Source of the DNA: Magicicada septendecula
Lineage: Eukaryota; Arthropoda; Insecta; Hemiptera; Cicadidae
DNA: 64,000 bases
Direction: 5' to 3'
Assembly: GCA_034769895.1 (NCBI GenBank)
Contig: JAWRYS010001465.1
Location: forward strand, 248,001 to 312,000
In this document: positions 11,072 to 22,365 of the stretch, piece after piece
Position numbering within the stretch: position 1 is the first letter of the stretch
Layout of the letters: the number at the start of each line of letters is the position of its first letter
Position numbers and translations under genes: made by a program
The notes under the pieces: model-generated
The model's database searches: none
Told to the model about the DNA's origin: nothing
Seen by the model: the letters and a program-made list of their open reading frames with translations, nothing else

Positions 11072-11607
11072 GGTGTATCGACGGTGCCGTGGTGAAGTGA
11101 ACCCCCCCTGCTAGTTACGCTGTTTGTGAAAAGGTGAAGTAAGAGTTGAGATTAATGTTCGCGTGCCCTTGATGCGGTCTTCTCTGTCCGGCTAAGCGGG
11201 GCCGTCCGCCCTTGTGTAGGGATGTGGGCCAGCCATATTGCAAGGATGGAGATGCCTTGTTGGTGCATGTGGCTGATCGGTCCAAGAGATGGACGAGAGG
11301 TAGTACGGTCACTCACATACCAAGGTGGGAGATACCTTGTTTGGTCTTAGGACGGGTATGTGAGTGGGGCCGCTGGGAGTAGGTGATGGTCACCGGAGAG
11401 GGTGACGTGTTGGGGCGGTCCCGTGGGGTTGGCATAGCGGAGAGGGTCGCATGGGGAATGGACGCAGTTGTGAGGTTTCTCTGTTCTCCTGAGAGCAAGT
11501 GCTGCTGGGCCGCCATGATCACCAAGTCCACTAGGTTGTTTTGGAAGGAGGTACACTGCAGGGTACCCTCCCTGAGTTTAACTGTGAGGCAACCAAGTTA
11601 CCCTTTT
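10576..11607 (+). other. 3' untranslated interior of the retrotransposon
   Basis: No pol-type domain in any frame. It holds a C/T-rich stretch followed by about 12 A near 10795-10806, and TG/TA dinucleotides at 11036-11071. The second half is G-rich. It may be filler that replaced pol. Confidence 0.5.
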
Positions 11608-11617
11608 GGGGTGAGGG
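11608..11617 (+). promoter_or_regulatory. Polypurine tract
   Basis: GGGGTGAGGG lies directly against the 3' LTR, where the plus-strand primer of an LTR retrotransposon is expected. One T interrupts it. Confidence 0.55.
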
Positions 11618-12746
11618 TGTGCCGTGTTTTGGAAAACTCGGCTGTTTTTTTTTTTTATGTCAACGAGAACGGACTGCGTTGAATTAATAAATTACGTATT
11701 ATCGGCGTCCGTCTTGTTATGTTGCCACCGGGCCGATCCGCGCGCGCTCTGGGTCCATAGCTTCGTACAATTTTTTCCGTAGTTTTAATAACGAGTCCAG
11801 TTTCAGCATTCAACGTAGTAGGTCGTCTGTATTCGCCTGACAGCTACGACTTGGAATTTTGTCTACTATATTTTACTATGCATAAGTAAAAGCTACGCGA
11901 CTCCCCGGGTTTCCGAATTAGTCGTCAATCTGTCTCGCTCCAGCGGATGGCCGATCACCTGCCATCCATAAAGTAAATCCAGGGACTTTCCGCTCAGCTG
12001 TCGGGACGAATAGACGGACACACACACTACAACATCCTCCAGCCTTGGGCTGTATAACCAGGTGGACATGGTGTGTGGTATTTATATGTAAATGTGTATC
12101 TATGTTAATTATATGTTGTGTGTCATGCCTTTATGTGATTGTTAGATGGTTTATAAGTTGTTATGCATATATGTATATATATATATATATATATATCATG
12201 TTTATGGTTTATGTGGCTTACTGGGAGGGTCGATACTATGCGCCAGTCTTACATTATTTAGAAGTAACTGTATGCTGCTCAGTGATATCAAGGTCAATTA
12301 TTTGGCGAGGCCTATGTTTAGTGTTGAATTATAACAATTTTTGAGCTATTTTTATGAAGTGAAAGCACTTGTAATCCTAATTTGATTGTATGAAGATGCA
12401 ACTATGTGCATATGTATAGTATTGAGCTCTGTTAATGAATTTGATATATTCTATGGATTGTGTAAGATTAACTTAATCATTCAAAGGCGCATATATCATA
12501 TACTGGGGGAATTGATTGTACAAAAAACATAACTCTAATAAATCTTGTTATTGTTATCTTAGAGCAGAGTTTCATTTGCAAGTCCCGTCATACTGGACCC
12601 AGCGCATTTTTTCGCTTCTCTAGGCGCTTGCCCAGTTCTAAATAACTAGTGGCCTCTCTTTCAAAAAAAAAAAAATAGGATTTATATTATTAAAAAAATA
12701 AATTAAAAAAAAAATAATAACAAAAAAATTTGAAAGAGGGGTTACA
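11618..12746 (+). repeat. 3' LTR of the nested retrotransposon
   Basis: Matches 6808-7922 throughout, with about a dozen substitutions and small length changes in T and AT runs. Begins TGTGCCGTG and ends GGGGTTACA. Confidence 0.8.
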
Positions 12747-13066
12747 AATGGTAGCAGAGCGTGGTTCATTCTAGGGTTGAAACCTTGGGTCCTTTGGTGT
12801 GATGGGGCTTGCAAACTCGGAAGTAGTTTGGAAAAAACATCAACTTCAGAAATATTTGAAAATGAAAATAGATAGATGCAATGGCAGGGTTGATATCGTA
12901 TGTATGTATATGTGTATTATGTATGAATTATTCCTATGTGATTTGAATTGTAAACCTGGTGCCGCCACGTGGCGTGTGTTGTAGTTGGGTTTTGTTGTTT
13001 TTGAGATTGGACCTTACCGGAGATCGCGTGGGGATCTCCAAAAAAAAAAAAAAAAAAAAAAAAAAA
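12747..13066 (+). repeat. Second leader copy and A-run after the 3' LTR
   Basis: 12747-13035 repeats 7923-8211, including the primer site, with no difference that I can see. The match stops after CGCGTGGGGAT; four bases (CTCC) follow and then 27 A at 13040-13066. A normal LTR element ends at its LTR, so this extension is abnormal. Confidence 0.8.
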
Positions 13067-13269
13067 GGAAAATTGAAAAGGGGTTGCAACTCTTGTTGGG
13101 ATAGCCAAGACTCTTCTAGAACGATACCATCGAACGCACGAAACGTTACACATTACGTAATACGGTATCGCATGTCGCGCACGTACGCATTACAGCTGCG
13201 GGAATAGCCGAGAAAAGGGTAGAACAACGTTCTCCACTGTACCAGAACGTTCCGTAATGGCGTGTAACA
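13067..13269 (-). mobile_element. Family A LTR, right part
   Basis: Resumes the LTR broken at 6807. It matches 36069-36230, sharing GCATTACAGCTG-like bases, GGAATAGCCGAGA, AGAACAACGTT and CCAGAACRTTCCGTA, and ends GTAACA. No ATAT follows, so the right target duplication is missing or mutated. Confidence 0.55.
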
Positions 13270-13429
13270 CTTTTTCCGCATTACGTAATACTATAAATAA
13301 CTTTGTAATGACTCGTAATAACTAAATTCCAATGCATACATATATGGGGATCTTGAAAGGCTGAAAACAAAGTGTTTAGTATAAAACAGTGCCATGGTAT
13401 TTATATGTCGAAAAAATAATACTGTGCTG

Positions 13430-13900
13430 TAACACACACACACAGATTCATACAACGTGGGCAAAATAATTCGAGTATAAATTTCAAATATTTAGTACAA
13501 CAGTTCTCATGCTTCGTGGACAAACTAAATGCAAAAGTGTCATTTCATGTGGAACGCCTTTATTGTTAAAAATTGAATGTGATATAAAAAATTACTAGCA
13601 TCTGTAAACTTAAACATAACCGACTGTAGAAAATACATTTTCATGTAACAATACAGCAAAAATATTTAGTTTTCTAAAGTAACGTATTGAAAACGAATTT
13701 GCACTAATTTACTGAAAAAATGATTTTAAAAATTCATTTTATAACTTTAAAAAACATCATAATGTGTAATCACTCTATTTCGGTGACGCCAGTTTTTTAA
13801 TTCCGACACACATATATTGCAACTAGTATACACTAAAACAATATTCTCTTTTACATATTTTGTACAAACACAAACCCATAATATCGCAATATAATCTGCT
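13430..13900 (+). repeat. Dispersed repeat (copy near 27.7 kb)
   Basis: A CA tract followed by AAATATTTAGTACAA and ACAAACTAAATGCAAA is shared with 27640-27790, and weaker likeness runs on. No coding content; family unknown. Confidence 0.45.
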
Positions 13901-14115
13901 ATTACAATTTCTTACAATGTAGTGGAATGTAGATAAATTCTTACAAACTTTCGAAAAAAAATATTCACATATGAATAGCTACGGATGTTGCAGACTTCTC
14001 GATACGCCTACATAATATCAGTCATAATTTTATTCAAGGTTATCGTATCCAAGCCACTTATATGTATATGAATAAAATAAAATTTACCTCTTTTTTCCTG
14101 TCTAGTGGCTTTTCT

Positions 14116-14172
14116 CTTTTATATTTCACTACGCGTTTCTGGACATATGTCCCATCTCCAGGTTCGTCAGAA
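14116..14172 (-). ncRNA. Hammerhead-like motif, left arm
   Basis: The minus strand reads CTGGAGA, TGGGACATATGTCCA, GAAACGCGTA. Helix II comes from the palindrome GGACATATGTCC, and ACGCGT in the helix III position is palindromic. The core A6 is changed to G here, so this copy is probably inactive; the sister arm keeps A. Confidence 0.4.
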
Positions 14173-14325
14173 AAATGTGCCCTCAGTAAAGTTCATCAGA
14201 TAATTAAAACAAATTAAGTATAATTTACACACATGTCATAAATAAATAATAAATATATGAACACGAAACCCAAGCGGTGTTGTTGGTGCGCACGTCGGTA
14301 ACACTACTGACGAATTTTACTGAGA

Positions 14326-14375
14326 GATTACACCTGAAGATGGGACATATGACCAAAAACGCTTAGTGAAATATA
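14326..14375 (+). ncRNA. Hammerhead-like motif, right arm
   Basis: Reads CACCTGAAGA, TGGGACATATGACC, AAAACGCTTAG, then TGAAAT. The CTGAAGA core is intact, but GAAA is AAAA and the ACGCGT palindrome is broken. Two decayed copies together imply an intact ancestor. Confidence 0.4.
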
Positions 14376-14424
14376 AAAAAGAAAAGCCACTAGAAGGATA
14401 AAAGAGATAAATTTTATTCTATTC

Positions 14425-15739
14425 GTAATATCAGTCAGTTTGTAATATAGGCCTATATTGTGTTAGATGTTTTCACGGGTGCAATACGTGTAGTTATTGG
14501 TTTCTCGTGTGGTAGCCCGCGTCTAGTAAAGTTGCCGCTGAGATGGACTGTTTCTGTTGCCACGTTTCGACACAATCGCATGTGCCACCGTTTAACTGAG
14601 TCCTGTTTGGTTCTGTTCAATAGTATGCTGTGGACAGTGTTGATGAATTTCTATAGGCACGCTGACTCGCAAGTTGAGATTTTCAGGCGTCTGATTGGTC
14701 GATCGGTTTATCGCCTTCGACCAGTGTAGGCCTACTGTTGAAGTGCGCCTTTGTTGCCGTTTGAGGTGACACGTCCGTGCCTTCTGTTACGACAACTGAT
14801 CTGCGTGCTTGGTTTAAGCGATACCCGTTCCCTCGTTTGTTTAAATCGTCTTGTCTCTTTCTCGATCCCTACAGCTGATCCCCACAGACCTGATCCTGGT
14901 ATTTCTGTCCTCCCAATACCATGTTATCGACGTTATTACCATGCTGTTATCCACACTAGATAGAATTCAAAATAAATACTTTCATTCATTGTAAATAATA
15001 TTTTCCTGACACTTCTAATGTTAATTATTATATAATATTTTATAATCTGTATTTTATTTTTGCATAGTGTGTTTGATGACCGATGCCATCTTCTCAATTA
15101 ATGTCTTGAATATTGACTACCCTGAAATGATTAGTTGCTTTTAAAAATTTTGTTAACGTAAAAAAAAATAGATACCTGTCTCTTTTGTTTAAAGCTAGAA
15201 TGTACGATTATTTCAAAGACAATATTGTATAACACAATGGATGAAAACAGAAAAAATTAAGAGCCAAAAACCTGAAAAATACTTTATTTTTTGCGTTTCC
15301 TACTTAATTTAATTTTACAAAGAAGAACCAATAATTAGTAGCTGCTAATTTTAATTAAAATGTTAACTTTTATAAAACTTGGAAATATCTAAGCATATGT
15401 ATTAGAAGGGATAAATTAATCAAATTTTTAAACCGAGAGCATTTACATGTCGTCCGTACACTTCTAATTGTTAAACTAAACTATATTACTAATTTAATTA
15501 AATTTATCGGTGGGTAACGTCAAGAACATTCGTAACATGTAACAATACTAAATGCAAGTAGATGTTTATCGTGGTAGGCAGTAAAAAATTACACCTTTTG
15601 ATAAGGGTAATGCAGATAGGTATGGCCATATGTCTATTCTTGGTTCCACAGTCGGATGAGACGATGGGCGAAATAGGGAAATACATTGCGCTTATGGGTT
15701 TTACTTTCAAGTTACAAGTTTTTAACTTGAATGAAATAT
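14425..15739. other. Unassigned stretch
   Basis: Contains a slightly GC-richer part at 14450-14960 with two frames of 70-89 codons that show no recognisable domain. No element identified. Confidence 0.35.
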
Positions 15740-15925
15740 TAAAAGATTACAAACAACGGTGGAAAAAACACTTAGAAAGAATGTCAGGTTCCAGACTGGC
15801 AAAGAAGACTGCAAATACAAACCTATGGTACATAGATGTGTGGGTAGACCCAGGACCATGACTGTAGGTTCTTTGAAGACGGAAATGGCAGCACTTTGTA
15901 AGGATGATGATGATGGAGTTCGTAC
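15740..15925 (+). pseudogene. LINE tail fragment
   Basis: Reads DYKQRWKKHLERMSGSRLAKKT, then after a frameshift GRPRTMTVGSLKTEM, then a GATGATGATG tail. The YxxRWxxHLxRM...R..K and GRP motifs are the usual end of insect LINE RT proteins. Only the last 60 or so residues remain. Confidence 0.5.
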
Positions 15926-16735
15926 TGACCAGTAACGGCAACAATCCTTCCGCTTTCCTTGTGTGTCAACAGTAACATTTGTATGCCTTATTTTTGCTCT
16001 TTGACGTCTACAGAATTTGTAAATCACCTTACTTTTCCCGTAATTGTATAGGATGTCTTTAAGAACTAAGAGCTACAAGGTGTATTTTGAAGCTCATTAA
16101 TTACAATATTTTTTAATCCTATCTATTTGATTAAATATTTTATTTAAAGAAAGTTTAAGCAATTACATATTGTTAGACTTATTACCTGAAAGTTATATGA
16201 ACGGTGATTAAGTTTTGAACTTTTAGCTACCCTGTACACGAGTACTTCTATTTGCACTTCTATAACTTTAGCATGTAATCTACTAAATGAGTGAACTCTG
16301 AATCACCAAAGACTTTAAAACATATCTGGTGATTCTGGGTAACTCAATATCTGCCAGCTAATCATTAAACACAATATTTGTAGAACAATTATATCCTTTT
16401 ACTTTAAAAAAATTCCATTCACGTACTGTATATCATACATGTTTCAGTATCATCTGAAACATGATAAGCTGTTCGGTTAAGAGTACGTCGGATGTGTATT
16501 GTTAATAATTAAATGCTATTCTACTTAAGGCGTTGTCGCAATAACGTAAATTGTAATTTCAAATTAAATTTGTTTGTGATTATTGTCATTTTATAGCATA
16601 TTAATTAGAATTCTATCTAATAAATATAACCTACTCTCATAAAATACAACGTGCTTGCACTACTCAAGTCCGAAACTAGGCTGTATAATAATAAGAATAC
16701 GGTAATTGCTAAGCAACTTGGAATTAATGCCAAAC
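15926..16735. other. Unassigned AT-rich stretch
   Basis: No coding or repeat feature beyond a small hairpin around 16437-16461 (ATCATGTTTCAG type). Confidence 0.35.
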
Positions 16736-17062
16736 AGAATTATCACTGTTGCACACCACTATAGACAAATTTACAGGCATTGTACAAATGCAATGCACAG
16801 AGAAGGGCATTGAAAATGCTTCAATAAATCTAAAATATATATATATTTATGTTCATTCACCAATCAATGAATTCATTCTTCATTTACCAATGTACAGATT
16901 ATAAGTTAAATGTAGTCGCATTCACAAGCAAAGTTTTATATGTGTACTACGTTATTGACAACAAAGAAGTAGTTTCTATGGAAACTCACCGGTTACCATT
17001 TTCGATCACGCACCAGCGGTCGTTTTCAAATGTGCGACGTCCTTATAAACATTTTCAATGTT
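16736..17062 (+). repeat. Dispersed repeat B (pair with 39108-39438)
   Basis: About 300 bp match 39108-39438 closely, including CAATGCACAGAGAAGG, TAAGTTAAATGTAGTCGCAT and AAGAAGTAGTTTCTATGG. The left end also carries the CACTGTTGCACACCACTATAG motif of the tandem array at 34.7 kb. Non-coding. Confidence 0.7.
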
Positions 17063-17070
17063 AAAATTAT

Positions 17071-17114
17071 TCCGATTAGTGCTTTCAAGCTTCTCATCTC
17101 ATCGTCAGATCGGG
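17071..17114 (-). ncRNA. Orphan hammerhead ribozyme motif
   Basis: The minus strand reads CCCGAT, CTGACGA, a 15-base helix II segment, GAAA, GCACT, A, then ATCGG. CCGAT pairs perfectly with ATCGG as helix I. A-G pairs with C-T across a CA loop as a minimal helix III, and cleavage would follow CUA. Core strands are canonical; helix II pairing is weak. It lies against the right end of dispersed repeat B with no PLE protein nearby. Confidence 0.5.
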
Positions 17115-17827
17115 ATTGATTTCATAATTGTGATTATAACCGCTAACACAACTTTCTTCATTAAACTTGGAATTAATGGTTTCTATACAGGTCTATTTAA
17201 ATATCGATAGTACAACTGAACAACAATTGGCGTTTTGAGTTTCGCTACTGTTAATAAGTAACCTACAAATAGGCAATATGTAGGTATATGTGGCTAAGAA
17301 AGAGGGCAAAACACACGCACATGTCACAATATATATTTCTTATCGTTAAGTCTTAAACTTTTTAATTTGTAGAAACAATAATTGTAAGACAATTGTAAAA
17401 GCGAACAAAAATGTTAGTAACAACATTGAAACATTCAAAAATACGTTCGTAATACTCAATTCAATAATTAAATAACTGTTTCATCTGTATTCAGTTGACA
17501 GTTTTATTATTATTATTACTGAAAATTTATGATTATAGGATAAATTATTGTATAGCTTACAGTGTTTTTTTTTATACGCTACCTGTCAAAAATATTACTT
17601 TAACTGTTTTCCAATAAGAGTACAATTAGGAAGTATTATTTGATGAGTTTATAATAAGCAACATATATTTTGATTTATACATTATTAGTTTAATACCGTA
17701 ATCTGCATTTCTAGAAAGTGAAAATGAAGCTGCAAATAATGACAGTGCATTAAAACACATTCAGCGTACTTGGAACACTATATAACTGTACAAAATCGAA
17801 CAAACTCAGTCGCGTCCGCGCGCGCCC
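17115..17827. other. Unassigned AT-rich stretch
   Basis: No feature recognised. Confidence 0.35.
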
Positions 17828-17829
17828 GT

Positions 17830-18400
17830 GTGTGTGTGGCCGCATACATATACCACCGTGGTTGTTGTTTCATACACTAATAAACAACACATCGTTTCTT
17901 TTGGTGTGCATATTTCACTCGCTTCTGTGCAGTCAACAAAAACTGCGTGGTTTTGCCACAGGTTACTAGTTCACTGCTATACGAATTACTGGAATCCGTA
18001 CAAATGGTGGTTGACTGTTACCTGTTTGCTTTTATTATCCTCTTTGCTATCTTGCACTGCGCTACAATACACAGTACTTACTATCTACTTTAAAACTAAT
18101 ACACCATTGGCTGGCCACACTATACTATGGAGCTCGTCACCTACATATTCTTACTACAGTGATAAAAGCCAATTTGGCGTTACAAGATAGAAAAGCATGC
18201 GCCCGTAGTATCTTCTTTCTACAGCTCTTCGAGAGTTAAGTTTTCTTATTTACAAACTCTGCTACAAAGTCATCTTGCTGTTTCCCTATTAACGTTACTA
18301 AATGCGGTTACAGGCGTATTCTATACGTTTTCCTGAGCCATACAGCAGCATATATTGCACATAACGTCACCAATCAGCTCTGTACACATTATAGTACAGA
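17830..18400 (+). repeat. Dispersed repeat C (pair with 57960-58440)
   Basis: Shares ordered blocks with 57960-58440: a CTCTTTGC-CTTGCACTGC type block, AAAAGCCAATTTG-GTTACA, AAACTCTGCTACAAA-like and CCATACAGCAGC. Diverged and non-coding; the frame at 17828-18190 looks incidental. Confidence 0.5.
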
Positions 18401-18840
18401 GTACAGCATAGATAGTACATAGTAGAGTATATGACATAATACAGAATGTGGTACTGCATTATAAGCAATTATTATGACCTACCTTTAACAAGAAAAGAAA
18501 AAGATAATTTTTTTAATGATACATAAGATTTTTTGGTTTAAACGATACTTACTATGTTTGTCCACACGCCGACAAAAGCTCACACCTAACCCACAAAATG
18601 ACACGAAATTATATGAGTTATTAGTGCTACTCTCATACATACCTTTTTATGATCACCTCTGACTTACAATCATTATTATCAAGTAGCAAAACGTGTAGCA
18701 GAGTGAAAACGTCTAAAGTTGTTATTTGTCGACTATAGTCAACGCAAAAGTAAATGTTTTAGTCAAGTTAATTAGAACTGGACCGTTAAAAATATAATTT
18801 TAAATATTTTACGGTACAATACATTTTTAAATTATTAGTC
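18401..18840. other. Unassigned stretch
   Basis: No feature recognised. Confidence 0.3.
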
Positions 18841-19425
18841 TTTATCTTCTTCTTCTTCTCCTCTTTAAGGATTAGGTTTTGCAAACCTGTTCCGGCACCA
18901 TCTCAATCACGGACTACCCACGTGTCTTCTATCAATGGCTTTAGAGTTCACTGCCACTTTCGGCAATCGATCCTCTATCATTATTTGCAGATGATCCCAC
19001 CATTGTCTTCTGTAAATTGAAATAATGTCATTTATGTCCTTTACTTTGAGTTCTGCTCTGATATTTTCATTCCTTATTCTTTTCATTCCTTATAATTTAA
19101 AGTATTTCGAAGAAACTGAATTTCAGCACTCTGAATCTTCCCGCTTTCCTTTTTTGTCATGACCCACCCTCACTTGCATAAATCAACGTGGGTATTGCAA
19201 GAGCCTTATGAAATTTAATCCTTGTGCTGTGTCTTGTTTTATTTTGAAGATTTCTATGAATTGTACTACAAATATTTCTAAATGTATTTATGTTCTCTCT
19301 TATATCATATTCAGATTTATAGCTTACTACACAGCTGAGATATTTGAAATAAACATTTTAGATAATGCTGTTGTTTATAACTATCTTAGCCTTCACTAGA
19401 TATTTACTTTCAAAATATTAATGAA
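18841..19425 (-). pseudogene. LINE RT C-terminus, same family as 46.1 kb
   Basis: The minus strand reads KYLSCVVSYKSEYDIREN, HKALAIPTLIYA, then RIRNENIRAELKVKDINDIISIYRRQWWDHLQMMIEDRLPKVAV, then RW, ending in a (GAA)n-type tail at 18841-18860. It contains frameshifts. The 46097-46780 copy shares the same order and tail. Confidence 0.7.
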
Positions 19426-21694
19426 ATCATTATTTCAATTTTCCACTTGATTTATAATGTAAAATAAACTGCATACAAATTTTTCTTGCCTCAGAAAATG
19501 ACCTGCAGGAAACATAACCCAAGTTCACAAAAATTATTCACCACGTTCAGGAATAAAAAACCATACTATAACAAATCCTTGCATTATGACTTGTTCAGCT
19601 ATTTTAATCTTTGAACTAAATAAAGTGACTGATAATTGTGTAAAATACGATTTAAAAAATGCACGTAGCTCCCCACTCAAGTCAGTCATAATAAGTAATG
19701 GCTACTTTTATCACTAACTACTTTTATATCACCAATCCCAATTTACATGTATTCGGTGATATTAAAAACAAGGACTATACGCTGTATACGGGAATTTGCA
19801 ATGATTCATAAATTTTGTAACATGACTTTCTTTGCCTCAGATTTTTAACTGATGATACGGATTAGTCAAAACTGAACTAAATTCTTAAAATGAAGAAATG
19901 TTAAAAACGTTTTCTAACAATACTCAACATCGAATATGTATTTCTGAATTAAGTGCTTATTAGTGTTACATTAGATTATGGCTTATTGCTGGACTTTAGA
20001 ATTACATTATAAACTTTTTGATTGTTGTATTGTACAACATTATGAATTTATTGTATTGGAACATTATTGAAGTTAAAAAAAAATTATAAAAATGTAATAC
20101 ATGTTTAGAAACCATTCAAATACATTTTGTAACACTCTATGGACAGTTGAACAGACTCGACATACTTCTTACAACTAACTTTTATACCGTTGCGCACATT
20201 TTAACATTTTTCTAAGCTATCAACTATTTTTTGCAGACTACCTGGCCGACGTATCTGCACGTATAAAGAGATGTTTCTCTTGGAGACTCTTTAAAGCTTG
20301 AGGTAAGATTTAACGTACAATTTAATTTTTACAGATACTTCAAATTTACTTAATACCTGTGAATAAGAACTTTTAAGCATGTGCTTGTGTGTGCGTGCAA
20401 TTTGGAGCGTTCCATGTAGTTTCATTTTTGTAATTTTATGCAACATCCTAAAATTGAGATTTTGATATGCGCATAATTCTTTGACGTGATTAGTATATTT
20501 AATTATTATTTTTCATATTAATACGGAATTACGACTAGATTTATTTCTGTTGTATAATTAATAACTAACTCTAGTATTATAAGAGAAAGATAAATATTTA
20601 AACTGCAAATCCACGTAAGAAAAGTGTAGAGTAATCAGTCAGAACATCATGTAGACTTAATGTAGTATAAAATAAAAAATATACAAAATAATACTTATGT
20701 CGGTATCAATTTCTGTGCAAAGGGAAGATGTAACGACGAGATGTTACACCACACCACACCACAGTGGCACGGTAAGTCAATTTCCGGATGTATAATATTT
20801 GGCGTTTTGACCTTTTGTTATACGTCTACATTACATGTCTACAAGATCATTGTAGGAAATAACAATTTAAGGGTCACAATTATGGAATAAGTCACAGTAA
20901 TAATAGAAATATATCCAAAATAAAAGCTGCAGAAGAGCTGAATACTGGGCAAAGTACTGCAGAAAACATGTCAAGATATGGCACGTAACGATACAACGAT
21001 AGGCCTATATAAAATGATATTAGTTTATATATTAATGTCTGCTAAAGAAGCCAAACAATTGCGCTGTTGCATTTTATGACGTAGATCGGTTATTCGTGTC
21101 GAGATTTGTACTCCGGAAGGAAAACAAGACACGTCGAAATGGTCATGAAGGAACGGAGAAAATGAATCCAGAGAGAAGTAGAGGACTCACAGACGAGGAC
21201 TGGTTAGACACAAAGAGATGGGACTAGGATAAGAAAAGCGGAGATAGTTGTAGACTTCTCACTGGAATGTGTTGAGAAAAGAAGCATATAGGAAAGCGGG
21301 TCAAAATGAAACAAATGTCAACAGGGGAAATCTGGATAGCAACTTTTCATAGGAATGAGTTATCAAAATTATTTACATGTCCAATGAATCGAGTAACAGA
21401 AAAAAACCTGGGACACTGTCTGCTGGAAATAAAATATTGTAGGGTCTTCTGCTTCTAATCGTTAGCTGCATCCGTCAAACGAGAAACATAGCCATATCAG
21501 CTTATAATTTATCACAATGAAATTTTTTATCAAATATTTTCCAGTGAAAGAGAATTCTATACGTAACACTATTATACTATTACACGCCTGCCTGCAGAGA
21601 ACAAAAGAATTAATAAATAAAAACCCTAGATAAACATTTTAAGTTTAACTTATGCCAAGCACCGTGTAATTTATTCTCTAAGTAGGTCTTATTA

Positions 21695-21700
<6 letters not shown>
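19426..21700. other. Unassigned AT-rich stretch
   Basis: No gene or clear element was recognised in these 2.3 kb. Confidence 0.35.

Positions 21701-21741
<41 letters not shown>
21701..21741. repeat. (TA)n microsatellite
   Basis: About twenty TA units just left of the inverted PLE tails. Confidence 0.9.
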
Positions 21742-21745
<4 letters not shown>

Positions 21746-21825
21746 ACACTTTTTCCTACAGTCTGTTTCTTGATGTATATAATATATATTTTATAATGAC
21801 TTTACATCAAGATGTTTTGTCCTTA

Positions 21826-21870
21826 TTTGAAACATGTTTTGGGATGCCTTGTGTTCCCATCTTCAGCATT
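21826..21870 (-). ncRNA. Hammerhead-like motif, left arm
   Basis: The minus strand reads CTGAAGA, TGGGAACACAAGGCATCCC, AAAACATGTTTC. GGGA/TCCC gives helix II and ACATGT is palindromic in the helix III position. G12 of the GAAA strand is A, which should abolish cleavage. Confidence 0.4.
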
Positions 21871-22287
21871 CCTGATTTTGAGCCTTGTGAGGTATTTGTG
21901 TGTTGGCTGGTTGTTGCTGTGGTTTCCTGTTGGTTTCTGGTGCTTTAAATTGGTACTATTGTGTGTGACTGTGGTGTATATATTAGTATTTTGTGTATTT
22001 TCTATGTTGAGGGCTTTGAAAATATTGTCATGTTTTGTAATGAACATTTGGAAAAATTTACAAATATACAAACATAAAACACAAAACGAACTAATACCTG
22101 AACAAATATAAATCAATATAAAACATGACACAATTTTCAAAGCACTCAACATAGAAAATACACAAAATACTAATATATACACCACAATCACACACAATAA
22201 TACCAATTTAAAGCAGCAGAAACCAACAGGAAACCACAACAACAACCAGCCAACACACAAATACCGCACAAGGCTCAAAATAAGAAA

Positions 22288-22328
22288 GGCTGAAGATGGG
22301 AACACAAGGTTTCCCAAAACATGTTCCA
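22288..22328 (+). ncRNA. Hammerhead-like motif, right arm
   Basis: Reads GG, CTGAAGA, TGGGAACACAAGGTTTCCC, AAAACATGTT, CC. GGGAA/TTCCC forms helix II, GG/CC starts helix I and ACATGT is the helix III palindrome. It shares the G12-to-A change with the other arm. Confidence 0.45.
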
Positions 22329-22365
22329 AATAAGGAGAAAACATCTTGAGGTTAAGTCATTATAA

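Larger units (their letters stand above)
6808..13066 (+). mobile_element. LTR retrotransposon with Gag-like frame, no pol
   Basis: Order: LTR 6808-7922, primer site 7925-7940, leader, Gag-like frame 8535-10575 (one shift), long untranslated stretch, polypurine tract, LTR 11618-12746, second copy of the leader 12747-13035, and 27 A at 13040-13066. I counted about a dozen substitutions between the LTRs (about 1%), so the insertion is young. No protease, RT, RNase H or integrase was found in the 3.7-kb interior, so it would need enzymes in trans. It sits inside a family A LTR. No target duplication was seen, probably because the 3' border is not a normal LTR end. Confidence 0.8.
14069..14424. 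mobile_element. Inverted pair of PLE-like 3' tails
   Basis: Arms at about 14069-14195 and 14306-14424 are reverse complements with moderate divergence, around a spacer of about 110 bp. Each arm holds the hammerhead-like order CTG(A/G)AGA, TGGGACATATG, then (G/A)AAACGC and AGTGAAATATAAA. This resembles the paired inverted tails of the PLE at 54.1-56.9 kb, with the RT body lost. Confidence 0.5.
21791..22365. mobile_element. Inverted pair of PLE 3' tails (foldback)
   Basis: Arms 21791-22040 and 22117-22365 are reverse complements over about 250 bp with few differences, around a 76-bp loop. The coding sense of the right arm reads the end of a PLE-type endonuclease, with QIYKHKTQNELIPEQI at the loop and then an Asn-rich tail, followed by a hammerhead-like motif. 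The left arm repeats this on the minus strand. No RT body remains. Confidence 0.55.

Noticed and set aside
14460-14963. Two adjacent frames of 89 and 70 codons in a slightly GC-richer stretch
   Set aside because: No domain, no linked exon signals, no similarity recognised.
21823-22344. Hydrophobic 99- and 173-codon frames that look like membrane proteins
   Set aside because: They are antisense readings of the PLE tails in the inverted repeat; the mirror-image similarity comes from the palindrome.
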